A DNA stretch of 64,000 nucleotides. It comes from Marininema halotolerans. GTDB taxonomy: Bacteria > Bacillota > Bacilli > Thermoactinomycetales > DSM-45169. Both the position numbers and the translations under genes were made by a program. The stretch lies in assembly GCF_900116235.1 (NCBI RefSeq), contig NZ_FPAA01000004.1, positions 248,001 through 312,000 of the forward strand, written 5' to 3'. Positions 53,869 to 62,411 of this stretch are shown in pieces (within the stretch, counting starts at the first letter, position 1; each line of letters opens with the position of its first letter). The notes under the pieces are model-generated. The model was not told where the DNA came from. It saw nothing but the letters and a program-made list of their open reading frames with translations, and did not search any database.

Positions 53869-54831
53869 ATGAGCGTACCTACAGCACGTCGTATTCAACG
53901 ATTTATACAAAAAAACAGACCACACTGGGAAGAAACAAAGAAATTAATGCAGACCGTTGAAGGAAAAAAAGTTGAGCCCTCTGCTTTGGACCAGTTAGGG
54001 CGTTCATATCGACAAATTGCGGCACATTTGGCCTATGCACGTACCTACTTTCCTCATCATCCAGTTGTCCAAGAACTAAATTCCCTCACGCTACAGACGC
54101 ATAAACATATTTACGGACATGTAGCACAAAAGGATGCTAGACAGTTCCTTCGCTTTTTTACTCATCGGTTTCCATCGTTATTTCATGAACGAGCGAACTA
54201 TTTTTTATTAGCCATGGGAACCTTCTTGATAGGGGCCATTATTGCATTTATTGTGGTGATGATGGATCCTACCCAAGCGGATGCAGTCTTGCCTCCAGGG
54301 ATGGCTGATCAAATTGATCCAAGTAAAATCCAACAAAATCAATGGGATTCCGCCGTTGTTTCAGGCGAGTTAATGACCAATAACATTCGAGTGGCATTTC
54401 TTTGTTTTGCGTTGGGCGCATTGTTGGGTGTGGGAACTATTTGGGTTCTTTTTACCAATGGACTATTAATAGGTGCCTTAGCAGCTCTATACCATCGCAT
54501 CGGTGAAGGGTATACCTTTTGGGCGTATATCTGGCCACATGGAATTATCGAACTGACAGCAATCTTTATCGCGGGTGCTGCGGGGCTTTCTCTTGCCAAA
54601 TCGTGGTTCATACCAGGAGATTACACACGAACCACTTCATTTAAAAATGAGGGGCGCATCACGGTTCAATTAGTGATGGGAGTCATCCCTTTATTTGTGG
54701 TGGCTGCACTCATTGAAGCCTTTATCACCCCTGCTCCCTGGCCGCTTTGGAGTAAATATCTCGTTGCCATTACGACACTGATCAGCCTCTTCTTGTATTT
54801 TGGTCGGCCGTTGTATACGAAACAGCGCTAG
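53869..54831 (+). CDS. SpoIIM family (DUF95) membrane protein
   Basis: A 320-residue protein with five hydrophobic segments (about 115-135, 180-205, 210-240, 270-292, 298-318) and the SpoIIM block NNIRVAFLCFALGALLGVGT followed by TNGLLIGALAALYH and YIWPHGIIELTAIFIAGAAG. The N-terminal 95 residues are cytoplasmic and helical. Such SpoIIM relatives accompany MoxR/DUF58 systems; true SpoIIM is shorter and acts in engulfment. GAGAGGAGGTGA precedes the ATG by about 12 bases. Confidence 0.9.
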   Translation: MSVPTARRIQRFIQKNRPHWEETKKLMQTVEGKKVEPSALDQLGRSYRQIAAHLAYARTYFPHHPVVQELNSLTLQTHKHIYGHVAQKDARQFLRFFTHRFPSLFHERANYFLLAMGTFLIGAIIAFIVVMMDPTQADAVLPPGMADQIDPSKIQQNQWDSAVVSGELMTNNIRVAFLCFALGALLGVGTIWVLFTNGLLIGALAALYHRIGEGYTFWAYIWPHGIIELTAIFIAGAAGLSLAKSWFIPGDYTRTTSFKNEGRITVQLVMGVIPLFVVAALIEAFITPAPWPLWSKYLVAITTLISLFLYFGRPLYTKQR

Positions 54832-54846
54832 GGATACCATACAAAA

Positions 54847-55677
54847 CTATTGCAATCCTTGAATCACCTTTGAAGATTTAAGAGCAAATGCGAGGGGATT
54901 GGCAATCGATTGATAGGTGACAAAGTACGAGCGCGGATGGCTGAAGGTGAAATTTTGTGAGGCGTTCCCTAATCGAAGTCCTTGTTGTTTAATGCGGGCA
55001 ACCACCCGATTTAATTCATCTTGGTAGACCCATAACCGTGCTAAACATAACGCTTTTTGGCTATTGCGAATCGGGGTGATGGAAAACTCAAAGTCCACCA
55101 GTGCATAGTTAGTTAATCCAAGGATTCTGGGGAATCGATTCCGAAATACAATGGGCTCACAAAGTCCATTGACCTTAAAAGGCATGGCTTTGGGACTAAT
55201 CACACGTGAAATCAACTTACACGATGGACTGCCAGCTGAAATGGACGTTGGGGCTAACCCAACCTTCGCCGCATTAAGCGCCGTCTTTACATTGGCCGCA
55301 AATACGACTGGATCATCAAAGGATTCAATATGAAGAGAAACAAGCAGTGGCTTGACATTCAAAAAATAAGGAAAAGCCGATGCAATAATGATCGATGGGA
55401 ACTTACTTAGCTCCCGGATAACCGGAGTCAATTCGCGCTGTAACAAATGGAGTACACCGAGGCATAAATGGTTTCTTACTTCGGAGGGACGATCTTGAAA
55501 GGTAATCGTCATAAATTTTGCATTTAAGCTATTTGTTCGAACCCCTTGGATCTGAACGGGAAACCGGCGATTTCCTACACTTTCACAGGAAAGATTAGGG
55601 TTTACAAATCGTGTTCCTCCAAAGATCCTAGAGAATGCATTACACTGTTTTTCAAAAGGGGCATGAATCTGCACCAC
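54847..55677 (-). CDS. Two-domain DUF1259-like protein, copy 2
   Basis: A 276-residue relative of the gene at 43.3 kb, again with two repeats. Repeat one begins CNAFSRIFGGTRFVNP and contains LCLGVLHLLQRELTPVIREL and SFDDPVVFAANVKTAL; repeat two begins CKLISRVISPKAMPFKVNGL, and contains LCLARLWVYQDELNRVVARI and NPLAFALKSSKVI. No signal peptide. The GTG at 55677 is the first start; the site upstream is weak (GTGGGTG). It is convergent with the SpoIIM gene, with only 15 bases between. Confidence 0.68.
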   Translation of the reverse strand: MVQIHAPFEKQCNAFSRIFGGTRFVNPNLSCESVGNRRFPVQIQGVRTNSLNAKFMTITFQDRPSEVRNHLCLGVLHLLQRELTPVIRELSKFPSIIIASAFPYFLNVKPLLVSLHIESFDDPVVFAANVKTALNAAKVGLAPTSISAGSPSCKLISRVISPKAMPFKVNGLCEPIVFRNRFPRILGLTNYALVDFEFSITPIRNSQKALCLARLWVYQDELNRVVARIKQQGLRLGNASQNFTFSHPRSYFVTYQSIANPLAFALKSSKVIQGLQ

Positions 55678-55754
55678 GGATCAAACACCCACTTCCCTAT
55701 AGAAATTCATCCCTCCAGTGTATGTTTACCTTCTTTATAGGAAACGGCAGAATG

Positions 55755-55815
55755 ATCCATATATAAAAAAGGGGGTTCCTGCAACTTACAGGAACCCCCT
55801 TTTTTATATATGGAT
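55755..55815. terminator. 27-bp perfect hairpin between divergent genes
   Basis: ATCCATATATAAAAAAGGGG continues to a 27-bp perfect stem with the loop CAACTTA. It lies upstream of both flanking genes, so it ends no obvious transcript; it may insulate them or be a mobile hairpin. Confidence 0.65.
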
Positions 55816-55944
55816 GTCTATATTATAAGAAAAAAATAATTAAATTAGACAGATATACAATCCGATATACATCCATGGGAATATTATAAACGAGATGATC
55901 GAAGTCATCGAAAGTCAGGAAAGTAAACAAGGAGTGTTCAGGTA

Positions 55945-56358
55945 ATGAGTCCTGCCGTTTCTGCAGATGTGTTTCGGAGTAATTCGAAGCGGTTTTTACC
56001 AAACCAGACACTAACCTTTACAACGGTTGGTAATCGACAAGGGGTTCGTGTAAACCGAAATCGAGCCGGGGAGATTAATGCCCTAATCACCACGCGACCT
56101 GGAACCTATCAAATTGACTGGATCGTACAATCCATTTCATCATCGCCGGTTGTTGTTGAGTTAAATATTAATCGGGGTGCCATCGCCTATCGATATGCAG
56201 AAGATAAAAATGATATCGACCAATTAATCGGCCTTAATTTCGTGAAATTAAGGAAAGGCAGTATCATCCGTCTCATTAATCGAGGGCAGCGTGCGCTAAC
56301 GGTTACTGCACAGGCGCCAGGAACCATACGATCCTTATTAAGGATCCATCGGTTATAA
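55945..56358 (+). CDS. BclA C-terminal-domain-like jelly-roll protein
   Basis: A 137-residue beta-rich protein. The central pattern (RPGTYQIDWIVQSISSSPVV, then VELNINRGAIAYRYAEDKND and LRKGSIIRLINRGQRALTV) resembles the C1q/TNF-like C-terminal domain of BclA-type exosporium glycoproteins. No collagen repeat, signal peptide or cysteines are present, so it would be the globular part alone. An exosporium or crust role is inferred from fold and context. AAGGAG lies ten bases before the ATG. Confidence 0.65.
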   Translation: MSPAVSADVFRSNSKRFLPNQTLTFTTVGNRQGVRVNRNRAGEINALITTRPGTYQIDWIVQSISSSPVVVELNINRGAIAYRYAEDKNDIDQLIGLNFVKLRKGSIIRLINRGQRALTVTAQAPGTIRSLLRIHRL

Positions 56359-56443
56359 ATACGCTCCTTAGGTGATCAGACAAAAGGGGGGCGCAATTCT
56401 GGCCCTCTTTTATAGTGTGCCATTTTCTAAAATTGATTATCAT

Positions 56444-57334
56444 CTAACTAACGATCATGACGAAATTATTTAGAATGATATTGAATATTGTTGGTATCTC
56501 TGCCATAATCGTGTGCCCTATATTTTGAAATAGAATGAGTTTGGAGTTTGATGCTAGCTGACTTACTTTCACAGATGCTTGAAAATTTTCCACACGATCC
56601 CCACGGCTACCCAGTACGAGCACGGGCACTTTTACATAAGGCAATATATCCTTAGCTCTTAGCGGTTCGTGTTGCGCTAAATGGCTTCGAATTTGCGAAG
56701 GCACGAGCGCCACATAAGAAAGGATCTCTTGCTCATTTTTCAAGGGCAACATACCGTTGAAAAGTAACGATAAAAACCGATTAAGCCCCACTGAAGTGAT
56801 TTCTAAGCATGGATTTGTTAAAAGAGGAAGCGTGTTCTTAAAAGCCTGTGAGACAAGGGAATCTGCGACGGGTGTATTACTCTCAATCTTGGATGATACA
56901 AAGATAATTCCTCTAATACGTGAGGTCCCAAATTTGTCTAGATAATCAGCTAACCACGTCCCCCCTAATGAATGGGCTACAACAATTGCCTTATGAATGA
57001 CAAATTGATTAAAAACCGCATCAATATCTTTAGCATATAATACGCCTTTTATATAATGACTCGGGTTTAACGACTTCGGTTGAGATTCTCCTTGTCCACG
57101 CATATCAATGGCAATGAGTTTATACTTTCTTAATAACAGCGGACTACTTAATTGGAAGTTCCAAATCAGCCAAGATTCACTAAAGCCATGGATAAATACA
57201 ATGGGTATTCCATTGGGATTACCCGTAACTTTCACAGAGATACGAAAACCTTCTGCCCCTAACGCTACGATTGTTTGAAAGGTATTTGGATTTAGTATGG
57301 GCCTTAACGGACACATCTTCGCGCGAGATGACAT
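56444..57334 (-). CDS. Alpha/beta hydrolase
   Basis: A 296-residue alpha/beta-hydrolase-fold protein. The oxyanion block is IVFIHGFSESWLIW, followed by IDMRGQGESQP; the nucleophile is in VVAHSLGGTWLADYL (G-x-S-x-G variant A-H-S-L-G-G), the acid in LVLGSRGDRVENF and the His in NIGHTIMAEIP. The triad is complete. Likely an esterase or haloperoxidase-like enzyme; substrate unknown. Its ATG follows AGGAGAGG. Confidence 0.9.
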   Translation of the reverse strand: MSSRAKMCPLRPILNPNTFQTIVALGAEGFRISVKVTGNPNGIPIVFIHGFSESWLIWNFQLSSPLLLRKYKLIAIDMRGQGESQPKSLNPSHYIKGVLYAKDIDAVFNQFVIHKAIVVAHSLGGTWLADYLDKFGTSRIRGIIFVSSKIESNTPVADSLVSQAFKNTLPLLTNPCLEITSVGLNRFLSLLFNGMLPLKNEQEILSYVALVPSQIRSHLAQHEPLRAKDILPYVKVPVLVLGSRGDRVENFQASVKVSQLASNSKLILFQNIGHTIMAEIPTIFNIILNNFVMIVS

Positions 57335-57671
57335 CTTTCACCTCTCCTTTTATTCGATCATCGATGAACGGGGCACAATGTTGTTTTCAGCCATCGTTCT
57401 TGTGTACGTAGCGATTACGGTTCTGGTGCAAAAACACAGGATCCATGATCATCGAAGAATCACTTATAAATGGGGTAGTGACAGGGTAGATGCTCTCGTC
57501 CGTCAGATTGATTACAATAAAACGTAAAATGACTTGAATTGCTCCCTATGCAATCTCAAGTTATTTGAGTATCAATATATTAATGTCAATAAATCGAATT
57601 ATTCATTACTTACATCGGATATATTCAGACAACCTGATTTCTCTATCCTTTTAAACCCTGAAGTATGGGTT
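57335..57671. other. Gene-free interval with second copy of the repeated hairpin
   Basis: A weak 49-codon frame starting near 57378 (MLFSAIVLVYVAITVLVQKH) has no good ribosome site and I do not call it. The rest holds the hairpin repeat at 57532-57567. Confidence 0.5.
57532..57567. repeat. Second copy of the repeated hairpin
   Basis: ACTTGA-a-TTGCTCCCTATGCAA-TCTCAAGT forms a weaker hairpin than the copy at 351-394. The 22 bases 57539-57560 match bases 365-386 exactly while the outer arms differ, which is what a family of related elements would show. Confidence 0.7.
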
Positions 57672-57730
57672 AAATATCAATTAAGAAGCTATCTGCGGGT
57701 TACGATCAGATAGCTTCTTAATTGATATTT
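57672..57730 (-). terminator. 24-bp terminator of the second laccase unit
   Basis: AAATATCAATTAAGAAGCTA continues to a 24-bp perfect stem with an 11-base loop. The stop codon of the small downstream gene (57718-57720) lies inside the stem. Confidence 0.8.
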
Positions 57731-57885
57731 CCATCATTTGGGAAAATTACGTTTGGTGACATGGTTGCTGGTTCTACCCCTGGAAGAATTTTTCTTCTAA
57801 AACGGGATATCAATACTTGTTGAGCAAATGAGCCATATGATAGAATATGGCTCGCTTTGTGAAATAAGGCTTTTGTACAATACAT
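57718..57885 (-). CDS. Small protein coupled to the second laccase gene
   Basis: A 55-residue frame starting four bases after the laccase stop, with GATGAGGAAT as ribosome site: MYCTKALFHKASHILSYGSF, then a basic middle (ISRFRRKILPG) and PNVIFPNDGNIN. It ends in the terminator stem, as several real genes here do. No homologue recognised. It parallels the small basic gene beside the first laccase, although the sequences are unrelated. Confidence 0.5.
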   Translation of the reverse strand: MYCTKALFHKASHILSYGSFAQQVLISRFRRKILPGVEPATMSPNVIFPNDGNIN

Positions 57886-57889
57886 AGAG

Positions 57890-59440
57890 CTATTCCTCAT
57901 CTTCATCCACCACTTCAAAAGGACGCATCATTTCATAGTCTTCATGCTCTAAGATATGACAATGATATACATACAATCCACTAAAAGGTCCAAATCGTGC
58001 GATGACGGCCGTTACTTCATCAGGGTTTGCTCTTACCGTATCTTTGAATCCTCTTTCATTAGGATCAGGTGGAATTCGCCCAGAAGTAAATTCTAGCTCG
58101 CCTGTTCCCTCGAAGAGTTCCACATCAAATTTTTGTCTATATAGGATCTGGAATTGAACTAGATGAATATGCATCGGATGTGTATCCTCAGTAAGGTTGA
58201 TGAAGCGCCATATTTCAATTGTATTAAGTTCCGGTGTTTCTGTGATAGGCTTCTTGTCAAATGGAGTATTATTCAACAAAAGTAGTAACCTTCCAAACTG
58301 GTCTAAGGTTTCATCTAATGTGATGTCTCGAATTCTTACTGCTTCCGATTCTTTGAAGAACTTAAATTTACTTAATTGGTTAGGGATTTCGCTTTTATCT
58401 TTTCTGGAAAGAGGCAGAGTTACTCGGAATTGCATGATAACGCTTGTATTATTATTGACTGGATCTCCATCTGGAAATGGAGAATTAGCATTATTGGTAA
58501 GTGTGATGCTCTTTCCTTTGAACTGAGAAAAATCAAGGATGACATCAGCTCGTTCCGCGGGTCCTAGGATAAGTTGTTCCACTTTCACAGGTTTCTTAAG
58601 TAACCCGCCATCAGTACCAATTTGGATAAATGGTTGACCTGAGGTTAACCTCATGCTGAGAAACCTAGAGTTACATATATTTACTATTCTGAAACGATAC
58701 TTGCGAGGCTCCACATCAAGGAAGGGATATAGTTTTCCATTCACAGACATGAATTCACCAAAGAATTCAGGAACAACGGATGGTACAATTCCGGACGGAT
58801 TTGGATCAGGTTGATCTGGATAGAAGAGGGTTCCATCTGGATTTAAGGATAGATCATGGATATTAATAGGCAATTCGAATTTTCCTTTTGGTAGGTTGAG
58901 TTTATCCTCTTCTTTCCCCCTGATGAAGTACGTTCCAAACAATCCCGCATAAACATTCAGTCTAGTAATTGCAAATGTATGGTCATGATACATAAGCCCT
59001 GTGGGTCTTTGATTATTGTCGTATTGGAAAACATCAGTAACAAATTCGGGACCTACAAATTCAAGGTCTCTGGAATACCAAGCGGTAGGGTATCCATCAA
59101 ATTCAGGCCTCGTCTTACCACCATGGAGATGGACAATGGAAATCCCCGTTGGTACTTTCTGCTGTTCGGGAGGAAGTATAGTCGTATCAACAGGGAGAAA
59201 TTGATCCCTTGGAAGTTGGTTAATCCAATGGACTTCCACACGTTCATTTTTCCTCACTTCGAAAGTAGGTCCTGGATATATGCCATTGTATCCCCAAATG
59301 ATGGCAGGGGGAAGGGACTTATCGAACTTATGCCGCCCCTCACGCATGGTCACCTTATAGGATGTAAGTGATTTTGTTTTATTAAAGGGTTTAATCAGAG
59401 GGGGAACAGGCAATGGATTGACAAACTTCTTCATTTTCAT
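57890..59440 (-). CDS. CotA-like multicopper oxidase, second copy
   Basis: A 516-residue paralogue of the oxidase at 46.1 kb, again colinear with CotA (MKMKKFVNPLPVPPLIKPF at the start). Copper ligands: VHLHGG, MYHDHT, HPMHIHL and HCHILEHEDYEMMRP. It ends with an acidic tail (VVDEDEE). Its sequence is clearly diverged from the first copy, so the duplication is old or one copy was acquired. The ATG at 59440 follows GGAGGAGA; an ATG at 59467 is too far from a site. Confidence 0.94.
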   Translation of the reverse strand: MKMKKFVNPLPVPPLIKPFNKTKSLTSYKVTMREGRHKFDKSLPPAIIWGYNGIYPGPTFEVRKNERVEVHWINQLPRDQFLPVDTTILPPEQQKVPTGISIVHLHGGKTRPEFDGYPTAWYSRDLEFVGPEFVTDVFQYDNNQRPTGLMYHDHTFAITRLNVYAGLFGTYFIRGKEEDKLNLPKGKFELPINIHDLSLNPDGTLFYPDQPDPNPSGIVPSVVPEFFGEFMSVNGKLYPFLDVEPRKYRFRIVNICNSRFLSMRLTSGQPFIQIGTDGGLLKKPVKVEQLILGPAERADVILDFSQFKGKSITLTNNANSPFPDGDPVNNNTSVIMQFRVTLPLSRKDKSEIPNQLSKFKFFKESEAVRIRDITLDETLDQFGRLLLLLNNTPFDKKPITETPELNTIEIWRFINLTEDTHPMHIHLVQFQILYRQKFDVELFEGTGELEFTSGRIPPDPNERGFKDTVRANPDEVTAVIARFGPFSGLYVYHCHILEHEDYEMMRPFEVVDEDEE

Positions 59441-59606
59441 ATGTCCATCTCCTCCGTTCAATAACATTATTTCACAGTATATTCACCTCTACATGTACAA
59501 TATTACGATAACATGAGTGTTGATTAACCATAAAATACATTTTTAACATGTAGTGACCAATCTTATGAAGGTTTCAGCAGAAGAAATTGCTAAAGCTACA
59601 ATACTG
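59441..59606. promoter_or_regulatory. Upstream region of the second laccase gene
   Basis: On the minus strand the sequence contains CTACATGT and, further downstream, ACATGTAG (59493-59551), a widely spaced inverted pair. No standard promoter could be placed with confidence. Confidence 0.3.
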
Positions 59607-59661
59607 TCCAAAAAAGACCTCAGATGACGATAACAGATATCGTCCCCTGAAGTCTTTTTTG
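59607..59661 (-). terminator. Terminator after the VOC remnant
   Basis: CCAAAAAAGAC...GTCTTTTTTGG with an inner GACGATA/TATCGTC stem. Confidence 0.7.
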
Positions 59662-59707
59662 GGGTTACTCGTTAGTCAAGCACTGATTTCTGGATTGACC
59701 CATTAAT

Positions 59708-59849
59708 TTATATATGAATTAAAATATTGACTAGTTTCCCAAAAGGATCTCTACCATAAAAACCCCGAACCCCGTATTTTCTCGTAAAAGTGTTTTGCTT
59801 TGGAAGTGTCCTACGTTTCAATATTTGCAACAATTCGCTTGATTTTCAA
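59708..59849 (-). pseudogene. Decayed VOC/glyoxalase-family gene
   Basis: On the minus strand TTG at 59849 starts LKIKRIVANIET, then a TAG stop, then DTSKAKHFYEK, which is the N-terminal strand and helix of VOC proteins. The next part in another frame, GFYGRDPFGKLVNILIHI and a stop, is the conserved C-terminal strand of the same family. About 70 central residues are missing. It has its own terminator. Confidence 0.8.
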
Positions 59850-59900
59850 TTCTACACCCCCATGGTATTTTGAATGTTAGTTTTCTCGTTTGACTCACAC

Positions 59901-59941
59901 AAAAAAGGCCAGACCTTCATTACGAAGGCCTGGCCTTTTTT
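59901..59941 (-). terminator. Terminator of the aminotransferase gene
   Basis: AAAAAAGGCCAGACCTTC and GAAGGCCTGGCCTTTTTT, one mismatch, 5-base loop. Confidence 0.85.
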
Positions 59942-59946
59942 GTATT

Positions 59947-61122
59947 TTATCGGTGAATGAATCGTTGGATTCGATCACATGCTTCCTGAAGTTGATCCAA
60001 TGAGGTGGCATAGGAGAGGCGAACGTGGTCAGGGGAGCCAAAAGCTGACCCAGGGACCATCGCTACCTTCTCTTCCTCCAATAAGCCTTTCACCCAAGCA
60101 TCTGCTGATTCAAAGCCACCTTGTTTAGCCGCTTCGGTTACATTTGCAAATACATAAAAGGCACCTTTCGGGGTATCACAGGAGATTCCAGTCATCGCTT
60201 GCAAACGATTCACCAGATAGTCGCGCCGTTCTTTGAAAGCAAAAAGCATTTTTTTGACAGGCTCTTGGGAGCCTTCTAAGGCCTCTAATGCTGCATATTG
60301 GGCAACGGATGTGGGGTTAGAAGTGCTGTGACTTGAAAGGCTCGTCATTCCTTTAATAATGCGAGCATCTCCTGCAGCATAACCAATGCGCCAACCTGTC
60401 ATGGCGTAGGTTTTGGATACCCCATTAATAATGATGGTATTCGCCTTTAGCTCAGGGCTTAAGGAGGCGATACTACTATGTTTGTCATCCCCATAGATGA
60501 GGTGCTCATAAATTTCATCCGAAACAATCACGAGATCATGCTCGAGACAGATCGCGCCCAGTGCTTCGAGTTCCATCCGATCATACATCGCACCGGTGGG
60601 ATTGGATGGACTATTTAGGAGGAAAGCCGTGGTTTTATCCGTTACGGCTTCTTTTAGCTGTTCGGGTGTCACTTTAAAGCCGTTCTCTTCTTTCCCATCA
60701 ATGACGACGGGAACGCCTCCAGCAAGCTTCACTTGTTCAATGTAGCTGACCCAATAGGGGGCTGGAATGATCACTTCATCCCCTTCATCCAAAATCACTT
60801 GGAAAAGGTTATATAACGCATGCTTTGCCCCAACGGTAACTATAATCTCATTGGGTTGATAAGAAAGGCCATTATCCCGCTCAAACTTTTTAATAATCGC
60901 TTCCTTTAATTCTGTGATCCCACCTGCAGGTGTATACTTCGTATGACCTGCGTGCATGGATGCAATAGCCGCTTCCAAGATGGAATCGGGTGTATTAAAG
61001 TCAGGTTCCCCTGCCCCAAGGACAATCACATCATGTCCCTGTTTTTTTAGCTCATTCGCAGTGGACGTAATTTCAATCGTTTTCGATGGCATTAAGCTTT
61101 GTACCCGATGAGACAATTTCAT
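59947..61122 (-). CDS. Pyridoxal-phosphate aminotransferase, aspartate type
   Basis: A 391-residue class I aminotransferase of the AspB/AatB subgroup. PLP contacts are in VTVGAKHALYNLFQ, the substrate/PLP block NSPSNPTGAMYDR (Asn), VSDEIYEHLIY and the Schiff-base lysine in NGVSKTYAMTGWRIGYAAG; the C-terminal Arg is in HVRLSYATS. It exchanges amino groups between aspartate or related amino acids and 2-oxoglutarate. GAGAGGGG precedes the ATG. It follows acetate kinase in the same direction with an 92-base gap. Confidence 0.94.
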   Translation of the reverse strand: MKLSHRVQSLMPSKTIEITSTANELKKQGHDVIVLGAGEPDFNTPDSILEAAIASMHAGHTKYTPAGGITELKEAIIKKFERDNGLSYQPNEIIVTVGAKHALYNLFQVILDEGDEVIIPAPYWVSYIEQVKLAGGVPVVIDGKEENGFKVTPEQLKEAVTDKTTAFLLNSPSNPTGAMYDRMELEALGAICLEHDLVIVSDEIYEHLIYGDDKHSSIASLSPELKANTIIINGVSKTYAMTGWRIGYAAGDARIIKGMTSLSSHSTSNPTSVAQYAALEALEGSQEPVKKMLFAFKERRDYLVNRLQAMTGISCDTPKGAFYVFANVTEAAKQGGFESADAWVKGLLEEEKVAMVPGSAFGSPDHVRLSYATSLDQLQEACDRIQRFIHR

Positions 61123-61214
61123 GGACTTGTGTTACCCCTCTCATAAACAACTATCTTCATGGATTACGGTCATTGTAACATAAGACCTGCAGACGATGGG
61201 GATTCCTAACGGGA

Positions 61215-62411
61215 TCAATCGATGAAGCGATAGGTTTCTCTTGCGATCATCAATTCTTCATCTGTCGGTATGACAAGGATCTTCACCTTTGAATCTCCTC
61301 GACTGATCACTTGCGAATGGGAAGAAAGCATTGCGTTTTTTTCTTCATCCAATTGAATCCCGAGATAAGAGAGCTTTTTCAGTGTCCATTCGCGAACAAC
61401 CGAAGCATTCTCCCCCACTCCCGCTGTGAAAATAATCCCATCTACTCCATCCATCGTTGCGACATAGGCACCAATCTGCTTACGGAGGCGATATGTATAC
61501 ATCTCTAAGGCCAGACGGGCGGATTTATCGCCTGCAAAAGCTTCCTCTGTAATCTCCCGCATATCACTGGAGATACCAGAGACGCCGATAAGGCCACTAT
61601 GTTTATTCATCATGGAAGTAACTTCCCCGAGTGTTAGCTCCTCCTTCGCCATCACAAAGGGCACAATCGCGGGATCAATATCCCCACACCGTGTGCCCAT
61701 CATCAGCCCTTCAAGTGGCGTCAACCCCATGCTGGTATCGATGGATTTTCCATATTCTACGGCGGCACAACTTGCACCATTGCCAATATGACAGGAGATT
61801 AGTTTTAACTCTTCAAGGGGTCTTCCAAGAAGTTTCGCCGCTTGATCACAAACATATTGATGTGAAGTTCCATGAAAGCCATATCGTCTGACTTTGTATT
61901 TTTTGTAAAGGATTTGGGGTAACGCGTACATATATGCATAGAGTGGCATCGTCTGGTGAAACGCCGTATCAAATACAGCAACATGAAGCGCATGGGGAAG
62001 ATGGTGACGGGCGGCATCAATTCCTAGGAGGTTCGGTGGATTATGAAGGGGGGCTAATTCCACATTCTTACGAATCGAGGCAATGACGTGTTCATCAATG
62101 ACCACCGATTGGGAAAAATCCTCCCCCCCATGGACAACCCGATGCCCCACCGCCTTGACCTCATCAATGGATTGTAATACCCCCTGTTGGGGGTCTGTCA
62201 GCAAAGAAAGAACACGGTTCATTCCTTGTTGATGATCAAGAATCTCCGCTGTAACAATTAAGGGTTCAATATCTACCCCTTGATGTTTTAAGATGGATTG
62301 TTCCGATCCGATCCGTTCGACAAGTCCATGAGCAAGCACTTTTTCAGCATTCATCGTATAAAGTTGATACTTAATTGAGGAACTCCCGCAATTGATCACT
62401 AGGATCTTCAA
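61215..62411 (-). CDS. ackA: Acetate kinase
   Basis: A 398-residue ASKHA-fold kinase interconverting acetate and acetyl phosphate with ATP. Signatures are ILVINCGSSSIKYQL at the start, GHRVVHGGEDFS (catalytic Arg region), VFDTAFHQTMPLYAYMYALP, HGTSHQYV and LISCHIGNGASCAAV, and the end block GVDGIIFTAGVGENASVVR. The start overlaps the preceding dehydrogenase frame by four bases. A butyrate-type kinase would be shorter, so acetate or propionate kinase is favoured. Confidence 0.95.
   Translation of the reverse strand: MKILVINCGSSSIKYQLYTMNAEKVLAHGLVERIGSEQSILKHQGVDIEPLIVTAEILDHQQGMNRVLSLLTDPQQGVLQSIDEVKAVGHRVVHGGEDFSQSVVIDEHVIASIRKNVELAPLHNPPNLLGIDAARHHLPHALHVAVFDTAFHQTMPLYAYMYALPQILYKKYKVRRYGFHGTSHQYVCDQAAKLLGRPLEELKLISCHIGNGASCAAVEYGKSIDTSMGLTPLEGLMMGTRCGDIDPAIVPFVMAKEELTLGEVTSMMNKHSGLIGVSGISSDMREITEEAFAGDKSARLALEMYTYRLRKQIGAYVATMDGVDGIIFTAGVGENASVVREWTLKKLSYLGIQLDEEKNAMLSSHSQVISRGDSKVKILVIPTDEELMIARETYRFID

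Noticed and set aside
57297-57527. Plus-strand frame with one hydrophobic segment
   Set aside because: It overlaps the hydrolase start on the other strand, lacks a good ribosome site, and its tail has no recognisable features.
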